A stretch of 64,000 bases of DNA from Cubamyces lactineus (taxonomy: Eukaryota; Basidiomycota; Agaricomycetes; Polyporales; Polyporaceae): assembly GCA_022376465.1 (NCBI GenBank), contig JACDTU010000001.1:1302001-1366000 (forward strand), given 5' to 3'. The translations under genes and the position numbers were made by a program. Of this stretch, positions 24,061 to 35,254 are shown in pieces. Numbering within the stretch: the stretch's first letter is position 1; every line of letters begins with the position of its first letter. The notes under the pieces were generated by a model that was not told where the DNA came from, ran no database searches, and was given only the letters and a program-made list of their open reading frames with translations.

Positions 24061-25249
24061 AGCTTCCGAACCGTTGACGCGACTCCAAGAAAGTGTGGTT
24101 CAGCACGGACGGTATCGCAGGCGTTCTACACGCGACGAGCGGCGGACGCTGGTCGACGTCGAGGTCAACAGGAGACAGAGAGAAGGCCCCATTCGTGAGC
24201 TGAGAGTGCGATAAGTGGGACGTGCAGGTGCGATAAGTAGACGACGGATAAGTGGTCGACCGACGCGGCCTGTAGCCGAGGGAGATAAGATGCGGGTGGC
24301 GGCCACGGCCCAGATTAGATACACAGGGGCGTCTATGATCAACGCCTCGAGGCAGCGGCGGAGGGCAGAGCTGTCTTTCTTCGTCTCGTCGCTCTTCCTT
24401 CCGCCCACCATCTGTCTTCTCTGCATCTGCTACTCTCCCTGTTGCGCCTTATCCTAGCAATGGAACTCTGCTTCTTCTGGACTGATGCATAGGATGACTC
24501 CGGTCTTCAGACACAGCCTCGCGTTGACAGCACGGCATATCCACGGACAGCACAACAGCGTCAGGTCGCGCGCTCTTTTCCTTCTCTGGATGACCGGGCG
24601 GGCACGCCGCACAGTCATCGGGTCCTAGGAGGATCGTGGGTGCTGCTTGCCCATGCGCGATACATGCGTTAGTTGGATCCTGGTATGGCAATGAGTTCTG
24701 GATTTGCAGGAAGCCTATTGTGTGCCACTCCCACGGCGTTGGGATGTACCAGGCAGATACATGGACACTCGGTCAGCATAACTATCATGGCAATGCAAGC
24801 CGCTGGGACTTCTTCGGTCTGTCAGTCGCGGTCGCGACGCTGCTGAGCTTTGACATCAAGATGATCAACATCCGGCGAAGCTGCTGTCGGTTCCTGTGCA
24901 CTCAGCTCCCGCCGCTGCCGACCCTTTGTGCATAACATTTGACCGGCCATGCTGCGCCCGCCGCCGTCATCGGATGCAACTCGTAATCCAAGGAGCAAGA
25001 TAGCAAGGCCGGAACGGAGCACAGCGTCGTGGCTTCAGCATGTCCGACGGAAAATAGCCTCGAGTTGACTCGAATACAGCCTTTACGGCATCTGCCGGGC
25101 CACCGAAAGAGGAAGTTGGTGTCACGTGGGGTGGCGTTGTGGTGGTATTTACCCCGCGCTTTGTGGTCTGCGGAGGACCACCCTTTGTCTCCCGTCTCCA
25201 TCCCGGCCGCGTTGCTCCTCCACCTCCCCCGCTTTTAAGCTCCCCGTTC
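24061..25249. other. intergenic region, no gene seen
   Basis: Divergent spacer between urease (-) and the small unknown gene (+). It should hold both promoters. Frames at 24449-25022 have no recognised domain. Confidence 0.45.
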
Positions 25250-25936
25250 ATGTCCTGCGCTGTGGCGACCCCGACTTCTGCGACTTCGTCCTTCGTCCCG
25301 CGGAAACGGACCATGTCTTTCTCGACACCTACACCGAACAAGTCTGCCAGGACCTCCCTTCGTCGCACGGGCTCTTATCTCTCCCTAGCCGACATGCAGG
25401 CCGCGGAATATACGCCACTCTACGGCAACAATGGGCCTACGAAGTCTTTCACTACTTCAGACAGTCTAGTCATCGGTCAGTACGACTGTCGCATGCGAAG
25501 CCACAGGCGGAGAACAGCACCGTCGCGCTCGTCGTCCATCCACATAGTGGCGCCGAGTCCCGCGCCCAAACCCTCTTCCCAGATCCTCATCCTCACATCC
25601 CGTCGCACCATGTCACGCCCTCGCACATCATCACCCCTCGCTCCGGTGCAACGTATCCTTGGCGAGCAGCCGTCAATGCCCTGTACCAAGAAGCGCGAGC
25701 CGGACTTGTACCGCACGGCGATCGAGACGCGCATGCGGATGTCACCCGTCGGCCGCAATATCCTTCACATGGGGCCTAGGGTAGCGCTATCCATTATCTC
25801 CGCGACGGAAGCCCTCGAGAACCTCGTCGCTTCGCAGCGCGACGGGGAAGGATTGCGTAGTGGCGATTCGGCGCTGAGCGCCTCGTGGGTCGATCTCAGC
25901 CAGGAGGACTGGGAGATGGTCGACCAAAGCCTGTGA
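25250..25936 (+). CDS. unknown basidiomycete protein, about 228 residues
   Basis: Single-exon frame with no recognised domain. The frame is open from 25139, but I prefer the ATG at 25250 (MSCAVATPTSATSS), which follows a CT-rich leader. The N-terminus holds an RRTGSYLSLADMQ segment and the middle is Ser/Pro/Arg-rich and disordered. The end is more ordered: TRMRMSPVGRNILHMGP, then VALSIISATEALENLVAS, then an acidic SWVDLSQEDWEMVDQSL. The arrangement resembles small lineage-specific proteins I have seen in polypores (memory, not a search). Function unknown. Confidence 0.5.
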   Translation: MSCAVATPTSATSSFVPRKRTMSFSTPTPNKSARTSLRRTGSYLSLADMQAAEYTPLYGNNGPTKSFTTSDSLVIGQYDCRMRSHRRRTAPSRSSSIHIVAPSPAPKPSSQILILTSRRTMSRPRTSSPLAPVQRILGEQPSMPCTKKREPDLYRTAIETRMRMSPVGRNILHMGPRVALSIISATEALENLVASQRDGEGLRSGDSALSASWVDLSQEDWEMVDQSL

Positions 25937-27294
25937 ATGGCGTCAGCATACCCTTCGCTTTCATACCGTCTCTCTCCACGTCTCCGCAGTCTCCGCCAGA
26001 CTCGTGGAGACTCGCGAGTCGAGCGTGGCTTCGGCGCTCGCGCTCGGCAGCTCATTTTACACGGCGTGAGGATGGTGCTTCGGCGCTTCCTTGCTTGCCT
26101 GATTTATTCCTTTCGGGTCTCGCACACACTTTTTAATACGGGGAGCCGAGTCAGTAGGTTCTGTTTTGAAGAGGATATATCCACGGACTTGTACAAATAC
26201 CGGTTGTATGACCTCCACCATAACGTCTTGTCTTGTAGTCGTTGTACGACACACTGTGGCTTCCCATCCTCATGCGCCACCACACCCGTTGTCACCTAAT
26301 TCAGTCGTTTCTGCGTTCAATTGAGCTCTCTGCGAATGCTGCGAATGTTCGACGGAGTCAAGTGAGTGGTACCGGTATACCTCGAGGCACGGGCGAGAGG
26401 GCAAGCCGGCACGCGTCGAGGAGCCGAACGCGGGGGTGGCTGTGATGCGCTGCGTTGCTGTCCACATCAAGTAGCCGCGTGTCGTATCGTTCCTCGTTCC
26501 TCGTGAGTACCTCCATGGCTATGGCGCCCTTCATTGCTGTACCGTCGCTGTGCTCGGTCTTCCGAACTTCATCAGCTCTGTTTGGATAAACTGTGTGCTT
26601 GTACGATCGAAGCCTGTCTACCTAGACTGTACTCGCTACCTGCGAACGGTGAACTTGACATGTAGCGACACCAAGGATACCGTAGTCTGGACATTCGGAC
26701 GACCACGATGCCGGCTTCTTGACGGTATCCTCAAGGCTCAAGAACCGCATGAAAGGATAACGTCTTTACTAGCAAACTACGACAGTCGCTGCCTTCTTAG
26801 CGTCCGGGTCGTCAATACGCGTGTTCATCATGCACTAGCTCTCGATAGGCAGTGCTGCACGACGCGGTCCCCTCTTCTCATCTGACCACAGTACGGGCCC
26901 ACGAAACGAGGACCTCCTAACTTTGCCTACACCTTGCCTCATATCCACTTCGCAGGCCTTCCTCAAACCGCCTATCTGTCGATGCAGGCCCACTCACCCT
27001 CGTGGCAGACATAATCTTCTGTCCTGATGGCCAGATGCCTGCCTACGGTCTGATGCTTTCGAATACCCTCAGCGGTCGAGATGTTCTCTCAACAATGTTG
27101 GTATCTAGCGAGCCCTTCTGCACCACCCTCTGCGCAGTACACTTGCAACCGTCCGCCTCTTGCGCCTGAGATGGACGTACACGCAGCAGCGCCATCGCAG
27201 GTACAAAAGCACTCCACATAGTGGCGTTCACAACAAGCCGCCGCATCCTCATCGCCGGATTATCACTAGAATCCGCTTCTCCTATACCTCCAGT
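25937..27294. other. intergenic region, no gene seen
   Basis: About 1.4 kb upstream of thaumatin-like gene 2. A frame at 26550-26885 has no domain features. The right end should hold the thaumatin-like gene 2 promoter. Confidence 0.45.
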
Positions 27295-28644
27295 ATGCTT
27301 CTCGTAGGCACCAGCGTCGTCGTTACCTTCAGTCTGGCATCGACTGTTGCTGCCACAAGGACGTTCAGGGTCTTCAATAAGTGCGGTTACACAATCTGGT
27401 ACGTGTAACTGTTACTGGCGCGCGGTTCCTGCGTTTACTGAAGCCGCGTTCCGTGTAGGCCTGCTGTAAGCTCTATGAACTCTTCTTCTAGACGCTGCGC
27501 CCATGTTGATGCAATATCTAGATCTTCACCGACCTGAACGTGGGAAGCGCCGTACCCAACCAGTTGCGAGGGCACGTACCGTCTATTGTCATCCACGTCC
27601 TCCTACACGATTGACACGAAATCATTCTCTTGCCCCTGCAGCTGGGAACAACCTGCGTCGAACGTGACGACATTCGAAGTGCCCGACAATTGGGTATCCG
27701 GCCGTATCTGGGTACGTACGGTTTCGGATACCTTCAGTGGTTTCCGAAGGGTATCAGCTAAGAGGACACCGTGTTATCGCGCAACTCGTACAGGCACGTC
27801 ATGGCTGCGACTTTACCAATGGTGGTACCGGTCCTGAAACTTGCCTCACCGGAGGCTGCAATGGAGGGTTAGAATGCGACCCGCATACGGGGACGGTGCG
27901 CAGGATTCGACGGGAATCGTGAAGCGTGCTAAGCGCTGACCCTTGCTTTCGGTCGGGTTTGCAGGGTGTACCTCCGGCGACGTTGGCGGAGTTCACGCTG
28001 GGGATCAACGGCGCTGCAGATAGCTACGATGGTGAGGGACGCCACATTTGCTCTCGTTCCGTACTCAGCATGCATATCAGTCTCGGTGGTTGACGGACAC
28101 AACATCCCCATGAGAATCGATAATAACAAGAACTGCCCTGTTGCGGATTGCGCTGTTGACCTGGTGGCCACATGTGAGCGTTACCGCCCTGTGCCTAGCT
28201 CATGACGTTCATACTGAGCTTATCTAGGTCCTGGCCCTTTGGCAAGCCCCATGGACGCGAACAACAAAGCGGTCGGGTGTAAGACGGCCTGCAGTGCTGG
28301 ATTGAGCGGCTACGGCAAGTCTTCTCATTTCATTCTAATCGTTCCGGCGTGCTTATGGCGGCTCCTTACCACAGTGAACAGCCCGGACTGCTGCTCTGGG
28401 AACTTCAGCACACCCGCGACGTGTCCAAGCTCGGGTGTGCAGTACTACAGCTATTTCAGTGCGCCGCTTCCCACCCCTCCCGATCAAATGTCTCGTGCTG
28501 ACGTCCGTTGTGCGTTTGCCAGAGGGCAAGTGCCCGAACGCCTATGCCTATGCATTCGACGAGTCGAGCGGTACCGCACTCTGGAGCTGCGACTCCAGTT
28601 TGAAGGCGGACTACACCATCACCTTCTGTCCGGATCCGAGCTAG
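27295..28644 (+). CDS. thaumatin-like protein 2, secreted
   Basis: Paralog of the gene at 17890-19165. My exon model is 27295-27398, 27459-27465, 27522-27571, 27642-27711, 27794-27895, 27965-28031, 28081-28173, 28228-28314, 28375-28458 and 28523-28644. It stays in frame and gives 261 residues. A signal peptide (MLLVGTSVVVTFSLASTVAA) precedes TRTFRVFNKCGYTIW. Later blocks are FTDLNVGSA, FEVPDNWVSGRIW, GGCNGGLECDPHTGTG, DGHNIPMRIDNNKNC, CCSGNFSTPATCPSSG, AYAFDESSGTALW and ADYTITFCPDPS. Two introns (27572-27641 and 28315-28374) need GC donors instead of GT; the second has the strong G|GCAAGT form. The gene has extra introns relative to copy 1. If the GC donors are not used, the copy would be broken. 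Confidence 0.8.
27459..27465 (+). other. 7-nt microexon of thaumatin-like gene 2
   Basis: GTGTAG precedes GCCTGCT and GTAAGC follows. The flanking introns are 27399-27458 and 27466-27521. The 7 bases complete Trp-Pro-Ala between exon 1 and the FTDLNVGSA exon, exactly as in copy 1. Confidence 0.8.
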
Positions 28645-29447
28645 GCGCACCGAGCAGTAGGAATTACGTCTTCTCCCATGCAGTACCTCCCGAGTTCCGT
28701 AGCCCACTCTTGGCAGGATGTCGTATGATCGACGGGATCCTAGACACAAGGAATTGAGCCCGTCCTTCTCATCCGTTCTATCTCGCCTGTACCTGACACA
28801 TATGACATCTCACACACCGCGTCGCCGCGGTTCTATTACCATCTGTGGCCCCAAGTGAGTCGGAAGAAGCAGCGAAGCACGTTCGGCGTGTCTCGCGTGA
28901 AGGTGCAACTCCGTCCCGCGCGCCAGGCAAGCTACCGGCCACGCGCATGGCCGCTCCATCGCATCAGGATGTGCTGCCAGACGTCAGGCCACCCTGTCAC
29001 GAAAGTGCGGGCATGCGGTGGGGGTCGTCGGTTGAACTTGGCTCCCGCACGGTTTATGGGCGTGTCTGAGCTCGCTTGGGAACGTCAGAGCATGGGTCGG
29101 AGGCGCGTATGAAACTTTAAACTCTTGAAGGTTCGACACGGAAGCCGCACCGGAAACGGTGGCATGATGTAGTGGCCATGCGGCCATGATTCCGAACTTT
29201 GTGACACTGCATGTATCGTACACCGACGAACCGTCTCGCTAATGATATACATGATTTGCGTGGGACGAAGAAGCGGGTATCCAGACAGGCTCTTTACGAA
29301 ACCGACCAAACCGTGAGACAAGATATCCAAGCCGGCTCTATACGGGGAGAAACTGCGCCAGTAGATTTGCGCTGAAACATGCCTCCATTTCTTCTTCTTA
29401 CACTCTTTCTCCGGGCGGGCCTGACGGTCTTTTGAGCTTCTGTGCGA
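28645..29447. other. convergent 3' region, no gene seen
   Basis: Lies between thaumatin-like gene 2 (+) and the redoxin gene (-). Frames at 28845-29330 on both strands overlap each other and show no domain. Confidence 0.45.
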
Positions 29448-30824
29448 TTACGCAGCTTTCAGGGCCTTGTCGAGGGGTGCGGCCATGTCCTCTGGGTTTC
29501 CGACCCAACGGACGACCCCGTCTTTTGGTGTGATGATAAACGCTGGCGAGTTCCAAGGGGCGCGAGATCAGTACCGAAGATTCTTCGAACCCTCCGCAGA
29601 GTTTCATTAAGCTTGGGAACCCTGCGTACCTAAGGGGATAGAGAGATTCTGGCCAGGCTGAAAGATCGCTATGATATCGAGAAACGCTTAGTCAGCCGTC
29701 TTCGCTCGTCTTCGGCCCAGCAGCGACCCGTGCGCTGGGAAGCTGCCACAGCCCATGACGGTGTCCTACTGCCAGGAACAAGGGACGGGCACCACGTACA
29801 GTTGACCGCGACCCGGTGCGTGTCGATGAATACCGGGTAGTCCATGTCGTCACGTCGCGCTACGAACCGCTTCACGGCGGCGGCGTCGATGGGCGCGTTG
29901 GTGAAGATGCCCTCCGAATTGAACGTGATAATTTTGATCTCGGGGTGCGAGCGCGCGATGGCCGAGAGGTCCCGGAAGACCGCAAGGCATGGCTGGGAAT
30001 GCCACGGTGCGGGCTCGCTCGTCAGTCGAAGGCAATTGAGCCGTGTATGTCCCATATTGCACTCACCCTGCACCACCTATTGTGTATCACATCCCAGAAG
30101 AGCGGCGAGAAGATCTCGGGGTCAGTACGCGCTCCGACAGACCCACGAGGGACGTGGTCGGTCGCAGCAGGCGTGCGCCGCAGGACTCCGAGAGTGTAGT
30201 ACACGGTGCTCGACATCCCCCGGCGGATTCAAACGGGCACTAAGCGAGCCGAATCCTGTCCCGCGATGCACAACCTGCTGCGGACCACGATATCAAATTT
30301 CTAGCGCACGAAAACCACTCACGATGCCCAGAATTCAATGATAAGTAGTCTGGCGCCTCTCCAGCCTTCTGTGGACCCCTTGACGTGTTCGAACGGCCCC
30401 CTATCTATCCATTGGAGGTCCACGCGCTTGCCAAGGAGGGGGCTCTGCCAGCCAGGCCGCAGGAAGGGCGGTGGGCCCTTGCGGAACTGCGCCTCCAAGG
30501 CGTCCCATGCGGGCAGCTTCGCGCGCGCCCAAAAGCGTTGCACAACGGCGGGGTCGTGAGCCGCCTTGAATCTCGCTGCAGACGTCGCGAGAGTAAGTCC
30601 GCAACTCCGACCTAAACGTCGGCTGGATCGCTCACCGACTGAGGCGTTCCAGCGCCCTGTCAGGTGAGCAGAATTTAGACTGTCAGCGAGACAAAAAGGT
30701 AAGTGTATTTCCTACCTTGGTCCCACTTATCCTCGTAGAGGTCCTGAAAGACTGCCCAGATGCGTGTCTGGAAGTCATTCTTGACCGCAAGTTCTGCTGG
30801 TGTCTCGGGACCGAGCGACGCCAT
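29448..30824 (-). CDS. TlpA/thioredoxin-like redoxin with WCRPC active site
   Basis: Thioredoxin-fold protein of 239 residues in my model: exons 30716-30824, 30636-30656, 30323-30575, 30067-30076, 29800-29992, 29630-29668 and 29448-29542, all in phase. The N-terminal part (MASLGPETPAELAVKNDF) is helical and has no recognised domain. The redoxin domain starts at GARLLIIEFWAS; the catalytic CxxC reads C-R-P-C, followed by LAVFRDLSAIARSHPEIKII. It continues with IITFNSEGIFTNAPIDA, DYPVFIDTHRVAVN, NLSIPLAFIITPKDGVVRWV and ends DMAAPLDKALKAA. The Trp and first Cys come from a 10-nt microexon and the second Cys from the next exon. There is no signal peptide, so it is probably cytosolic or mitochondrial. 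The role is likely thiol-disulfide exchange or peroxide handling; the substrate is unknown. Confidence 0.78.
30067..30076 (-). other. 10-nt microexon carrying Trp-Cys-Arg of the CxxC site
   Basis: On the minus strand AATAG precedes GTGGTGCAGG and GTGAGT follows. The flanking introns are 30077-30322 (246 nt, unusually long here) and 29993-30066. Inclusion keeps the frame between FWAS and PCLAVFRDL and builds the thioredoxin motif W-C-R-P-C; skipping would lose it and shift the frame. Confidence 0.75.
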
Positions 30825-31460
30825 ACTGACCGGTGGATATCTCGTGAAAGAAAGTGATTTAGCGGCAAGATAGCGTGAGCTCGAGACTAGCAAGTGAAAG
30901 CCTGAAAGCAAGAGCAGCTGCCCCTTCACGAATCGCTGTCTGCAGACGTTCAGCTTCGAATGGCAAGTATATATACGGACCACTCACCGGATGCTGTAAT
31001 CCTGTCAATACAAGAAGCTGTCAGATTTCAGACGGTGCCGCCAGGGTATATACGAGGGAGGCAACGTTCATCGGGGCTGCGGGCTCTTCGAAATGTCTCG
31101 GGGAGTGCGTCCGGGAGGGCGGCAAGCTGAGCCACATACGTGTCCGGGCAAGCGTGTTTATATAACAAGTTGCGTACACACCGGCTACAGGAACGGTGTG
31201 CATGTCACCTAAATGGATCGCTGGGTATGACCCGTAGGCGTAGGAGCGCGAAACTTTCATTGATACCGTATCAAGAAGAGTTGGAATTCTGTTTGCTCGA
31301 TCCATGTAGACGCAGAAGTGAACGCACAGGGTCCAGGCCATTAATCAATCAATCTTGCTAGAACTCCCCGCGCTTCCCCTGCCGCGTGTTAACCTTACGC
31401 TCATTTCCGCTCTCCGTCCCGAGCGAACGGAAGTCGGCAAAAAGTGAACCACTTCACAGC
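30825..31460. other. intergenic region, no gene seen
   Basis: Promoter side of the redoxin gene up to the tRNA-Ala gene. Short frames show no domain features. Confidence 0.45.
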
Positions 31461-31543
31461 TGGACGTTGAGGGGTTCGAACCCTCGACCTCATGCAAGTT
31501 GCACAAATGCAAAGCAGGCGCGCTACCACTGTGCCAAACGCCC
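31461..31543 (-). tRNA. tRNA-Ala(UGC) with an 11-nt intron
   Basis: The minus strand folds as a cloverleaf. The acceptor stem GGGCGTT pairs with AACGTCC. The D-loop holds AGTGGTAG. The anticodon stem-loop CCTGC-TTTGCA carries anticodon TGC, and an 11-nt intron after position 37 occupies 31497-31507. The T-arm is GAGGG-TTCGAAC-CCCTC. The anticodon stem has one mismatch (C-T), so a diverged or slightly odd copy is possible. The mature 3' half is 36 nt; CCA is not encoded. Confidence 0.88.
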
Positions 31544-32279
31544 ATGTTGACATTGGCGGTATAAAAGTATAGAAAGTGTTGATATTTCCCAGAGAACGCA
31601 GGACAGACATAACTGACTGCATTTACTAAAGACCAAGTGGCAGGTGCACAGAACGACTACATGCTAACGAAGTGACTCAGGGCGGCTGGAGGGAATTCGA
31701 TGATACTTGAATTGCACGCGTGTAGCAAACGCCGGTTCGGGGTGTCAAGGCCTTACTTCAGAGACACGCGGAGAGCAAGAGGGTATGAGAATCAAAGGCT
31801 TGAACTGGGCCCTGTTCGTAGAACGTCGCAATGCACAATCATTAGTATTTAGACAGGTAGCAGTTGTGAGTCGTTATCAGGGGGCCCACCTCGATGACTA
31901 TCAAATTGCGGCTTTCCTTGACCGCGCGGGTTCACGCTTTGAACCAAGGCCAAAAGACCGGAACAGACCTGGAGAGATCATTGGCATGTCAGCATGACGT
32001 CGCAGAGACGAGGATTGCATGTGTAAGAATTTGCGCCCGCTCGGCTAATCCCAGCAGCGGCTGAACATGCCTCAGAGCGCCATCACAAGAGGGGGAGGAG
32101 TTGACAAGGTTCCAAGCAGAAGTCGCGAAGCCCATTTAGCGCGACACGCAAACGGAATGATACGAGTGCATAGCGTCTTTCGCGGATTCCGATATCAGAT
32201 AAATGCATGCTCGCATGTCCCTTGTGACGGCGCGAAGTCCAAGGCGTATACATCGACGAAAGGTGAAAACGGACACCGC
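31544..32279. other. intergenic region, no gene seen
   Basis: Between the tRNA and the 3' end of the DUF1295 gene. A plus-strand frame at 31707-31997 has no domain and was not called. Confidence 0.4.
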
Positions 32280-33572
32280 TCACTTCTTGTATTCCTGCCA
32301 CTTTGGATCGTTGCCGAATTTCTTGTCACCACCAACCTATAATCGCGCCAGTATATAATGAGTGAGCGTCCTTTTCAGAGGGCATGGAACCTACCTCCAG
32401 TGGGGGCACCCCGGAGACACGGGTGAGTAGGAACCACGTCAACAGCGGACTCAGTCCAGCCAATAACCATGCTCCTTTCGGAAAGAAGGGACTGCGCAGT
32501 GAGCCGCCGGACACCAGCCACATCCCAGTCCATAGCCCTACTTCTCCGACGTAGCTGTAGCGCCGATCAATCACATTAGGCCTTTCTGAGCGCAGAGACG
32601 CACAGTACACGGTTGCGTAGACGTACTTGGGGTGCCTACTGATTCCCCATAGGCCTGTGGTGATAAACTTATCATCATGTTCCTTGTTCTCCTTTGCGCG
32701 GCGCCAAGCACTCTTCTGATGGTCAGCGACTGCAACAAGGAGTTAGCCTCAAGTAGGACGGTTGACAAAGCATGCGGAGTAATGGGTGGCGTACCAATCT
32801 CAAAAAGCCAAGAACCGGCCCATAAAGCGATCCCGATGTAATCGAGAGGACCCAATCGGGCGTGATTGGCTGGAGGCAACGTGTTGACCTTGTAGACAAC
32901 ATCATGAGCAGGCGCGGGAAGACGCTTCGCGATAACATCCTGTCACTAGGTCCTTGAGGGATTTACTGTACCATATACACAGGAAGCCCCACGGCCAGTA
33001 CCCAGGTAGCTATTGAAGGTTTTCACCAGATTTAGCAGACTTGTATGCACATTTGTTTGATTGGCACGCACCTTGTGCCATCCAGAAGGCTGTGAACTTC
33101 GCAGGGGTGTGCTTTACGTCGTCGAACCTTGAGTCGCCTCCTGCTTTCAATGCTCTCTAATTAAGAAAACAGACAGATTTCACGGCATATGTGGGTTAAT
33201 GAAACGGGAGATGCCACTCACTGCGAAAAGGAAGCTACCGAGTCTAGCCGACCATGCAAGGATTGCGGCATTCATGAAGAGCTGTCGAGGAGCGAAGGAA
33301 AAAGGTTGAGGGAGACTCCGGCCTGGGATTCCATCCCAGTATTTGGCCTTCAAGTGAGGAAAATAGAGAGAGACGAGCGTAGTGGAAATGAAGCCAACGG
33401 AACCCCCCAAGTCGTAGAATTTTTCATTTGCTTGAGGTACAAAAATCAAGGCGAGCACTGTCCATGTAAGTCAGCTCGGGGAAAACGGTACACCAGGCCC
33501 CAAGAGCTGAGTACCTGACTGCAAGCCGAATGCTGAGATGATGGAGGGTGCAAGTTTCGAAAACAGAGGCAT
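32280..33572 (-). CDS. DUF1295 membrane protein, steroid-reductase-like
   Basis: Polytopic membrane protein related to the C-terminal domain of steroid 5-alpha reductases and sterol C14 reductases. The ATG at 33572 starts MPLFSKLAPSIISAFGLQS. The next exon gives VLALIFVPQANEKFYDLGGS and FISTTLVSLYFPHLKAK. A later hydrophobic stretch reads YIGIALWAGSWLFEI. The family signature follows: GLWGISRHPKYVGEVGLWTG, which resembles the NADPH-site motif of these reductases. The end reads GVPPLE then KKFGNDPKWQEYKK before the stop at 32280. The reaction is unknown; reduction of a lipid double bond is a family-level guess. It is divergent from the GFA-domain gene, with a 386-bp shared spacer. Confidence 0.82.
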
Positions 33573-33958
33573 ATTGGAGACGATGTTCCGAAGCTGGTAA
33601 GACAGATGTTTGGAATTCCGTGTAATACAAAGTACAGTCTCTACTTTCTTCGAGAGGTCGTCCTAGATGGCTGACGACTGGTAGATGGTGATGGTACGAG
33701 TTCAAGGAGACAGGTTGACAGCTGGTTGACCGTAATGCAGTGCCAACGCGGTCACGTGCCTACAATGACGTCGGTGTGGCTGCTGTGCTCTTCGAGTCGA
33801 TATCATGCACGAGTGGGGCACGACCAGGATCGTTTTTTATATTTTCTCGTATAATCATTGAACTTCTACAGCAAGCCTGCTACGGAAAGCTTGAGTATAC
33901 GTGAAAGCAACACAGTCTTACTCCGAACGTGCTTCACAGGCCCCAGAACTATCACAAG
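33573..33958. promoter_or_regulatory. shared divergent promoter region
   Basis: 386 bp between the start codons of the DUF1295 gene (-) and the GFA-domain gene (+). No coding sequence is evident. A TATA-like TTTTTTATATTTTCTCGTAT stretch lies at 33833-33852 on the + side, about 110 bp before the GFA ATG. Confidence 0.5.
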
Positions 33959-34997
33959 ATGTCGTCGAAGAACGCTACAGTACGTCCGAATGTACATCCA
34001 GACGCACCGAGTGTCAAGCCCGACGGTCCTCTCTCTGAGGTGCCTCATCCTCCTCTTGAAGATCATCATGGAAATTTTCCATCAAAGCCCTTTCCTGAGA
34101 CTGGATGGCGAGGACCAATCCCCAGTCAAAAGGGTGGGAGCGACGAAGCGGACTTCATGCACAAACCTCCGTACGAGTGGAACAGTGAAGGGGATCTCTT
34201 CCAGCCGAAGTATTACTCGTAAGCTAAGTTTTGAGCGTACGGAATGGATTGAACTGTGCTAAATACTTTCTTTGGTAGACAATGCTGGTGCGGAAACGTT
34301 GCCTTCGAATTTCATGGCGACCCGCTCGATGCAAAACATTGTCATTGTCGGCAATGCCAGCATCTCCATGGTGCACCTTTCCAGTGGGCTGTGATTTTCC
34401 CCAAGGTATGTTAGCTGCAACTGTCTTACGTCTGGCCTCTGCTAAGTAAATCTCAGACCTCCGTGCGTATGGTAAAGAACAAGGACGATAGTCTGCATTT
34501 CTTCGCAACTCAGAGACGCCAGGGAGTACACGATGTTCCATGCAAGGTAGGTCTGCCACCTCCCCACAAAAGTCCTCTGAACTGACTCAGATACACATTT
34601 GTAGGTCTCTTGTAATCAATGCCGCTCTCCTCTGTTTGACGAGGGCCGCAACACAGTCCTCGCGTATCCCTCGGCATTCAAGTTCCCAGACCGCAAGGTC
34701 CCGCTCGACTTCCAACCCACTGCGCACATCTTCTACAGCGAACGTGTCATGGAGGTTCCTGACGGAGTACCCAAGTGGTCAGGACATAAAGGAAAAAGCG
34801 AACTTCTGCCCGAGCTCACTACACGAGAGGGGTGTGTATCACGACCCTCAATCTCTTCTGATGAGCCTGGCCACTGACGGGTACATAGAACCATGCCCAA
34901 GTACAAAGGCGCCCCCGAGGTCAGCCAATCCAACTCGAGACGCTCTGGACATGTACAAACGACGCCGGAGGAGCGCGACAACAAAAACGAGGAGTGA
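33959..34997 (+). CDS. GFA-domain (Mss4-fold) zinc protein
   Basis: Protein with a glutathione-dependent formaldehyde-activating (GFA)-type zinc fold. The ATG at 33959 starts MSSKNATVRPNVHPDAPS; the first 85 residues are Pro-rich and polar (KPPYEWNSEGDLFQPKYYS). Zinc ligands then appear in order: C-x-C in QCWCGNVAFEF, the C-x-C-x2-C site in KHCHCRQCQHLHG, and C-x2-C in SCNQCRSPLFDEGRN. Conserved GAPFQWAVIFPK and FPDRKVPLDFQPTAHIFYSER follow. I place a last intron after TTREG (GTGTGT donor, ACATAG acceptor), giving a charged end RDNKNEE and a stop at 34995-34997. Without it the frame ends at 34877. The enzyme activity of fungal members is mostly unproven. Confidence 0.82.
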
Positions 34998-35254
34998 ATC
35001 TGTGAAACGTACTGCGATGGGTGTATCACGCTGTGGGATTATATAACACAGACGCAACGTTCGCTTGTGATGCCGACAGTAGCATTTCGAGTCGAGGGTA
35101 TAAATAACTTGAAATGACCGCGGGGTAGATAAGTATTGTACGAATCGCAAGGGTAGAGCGCGCCTAGATCAGACTTTGGGCGCCAAGCATATAGTAAGAC
35201 GAGAAATCCACCCGTACTTAGCCTCCCACGGTTTGAGCCTTGGGACTCTCAGCC

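Noticed and set aside
31707..31997. 96-codon plus-strand frame after the tRNA
   Set aside because: It has no domain, no splice evidence and ordinary composition.
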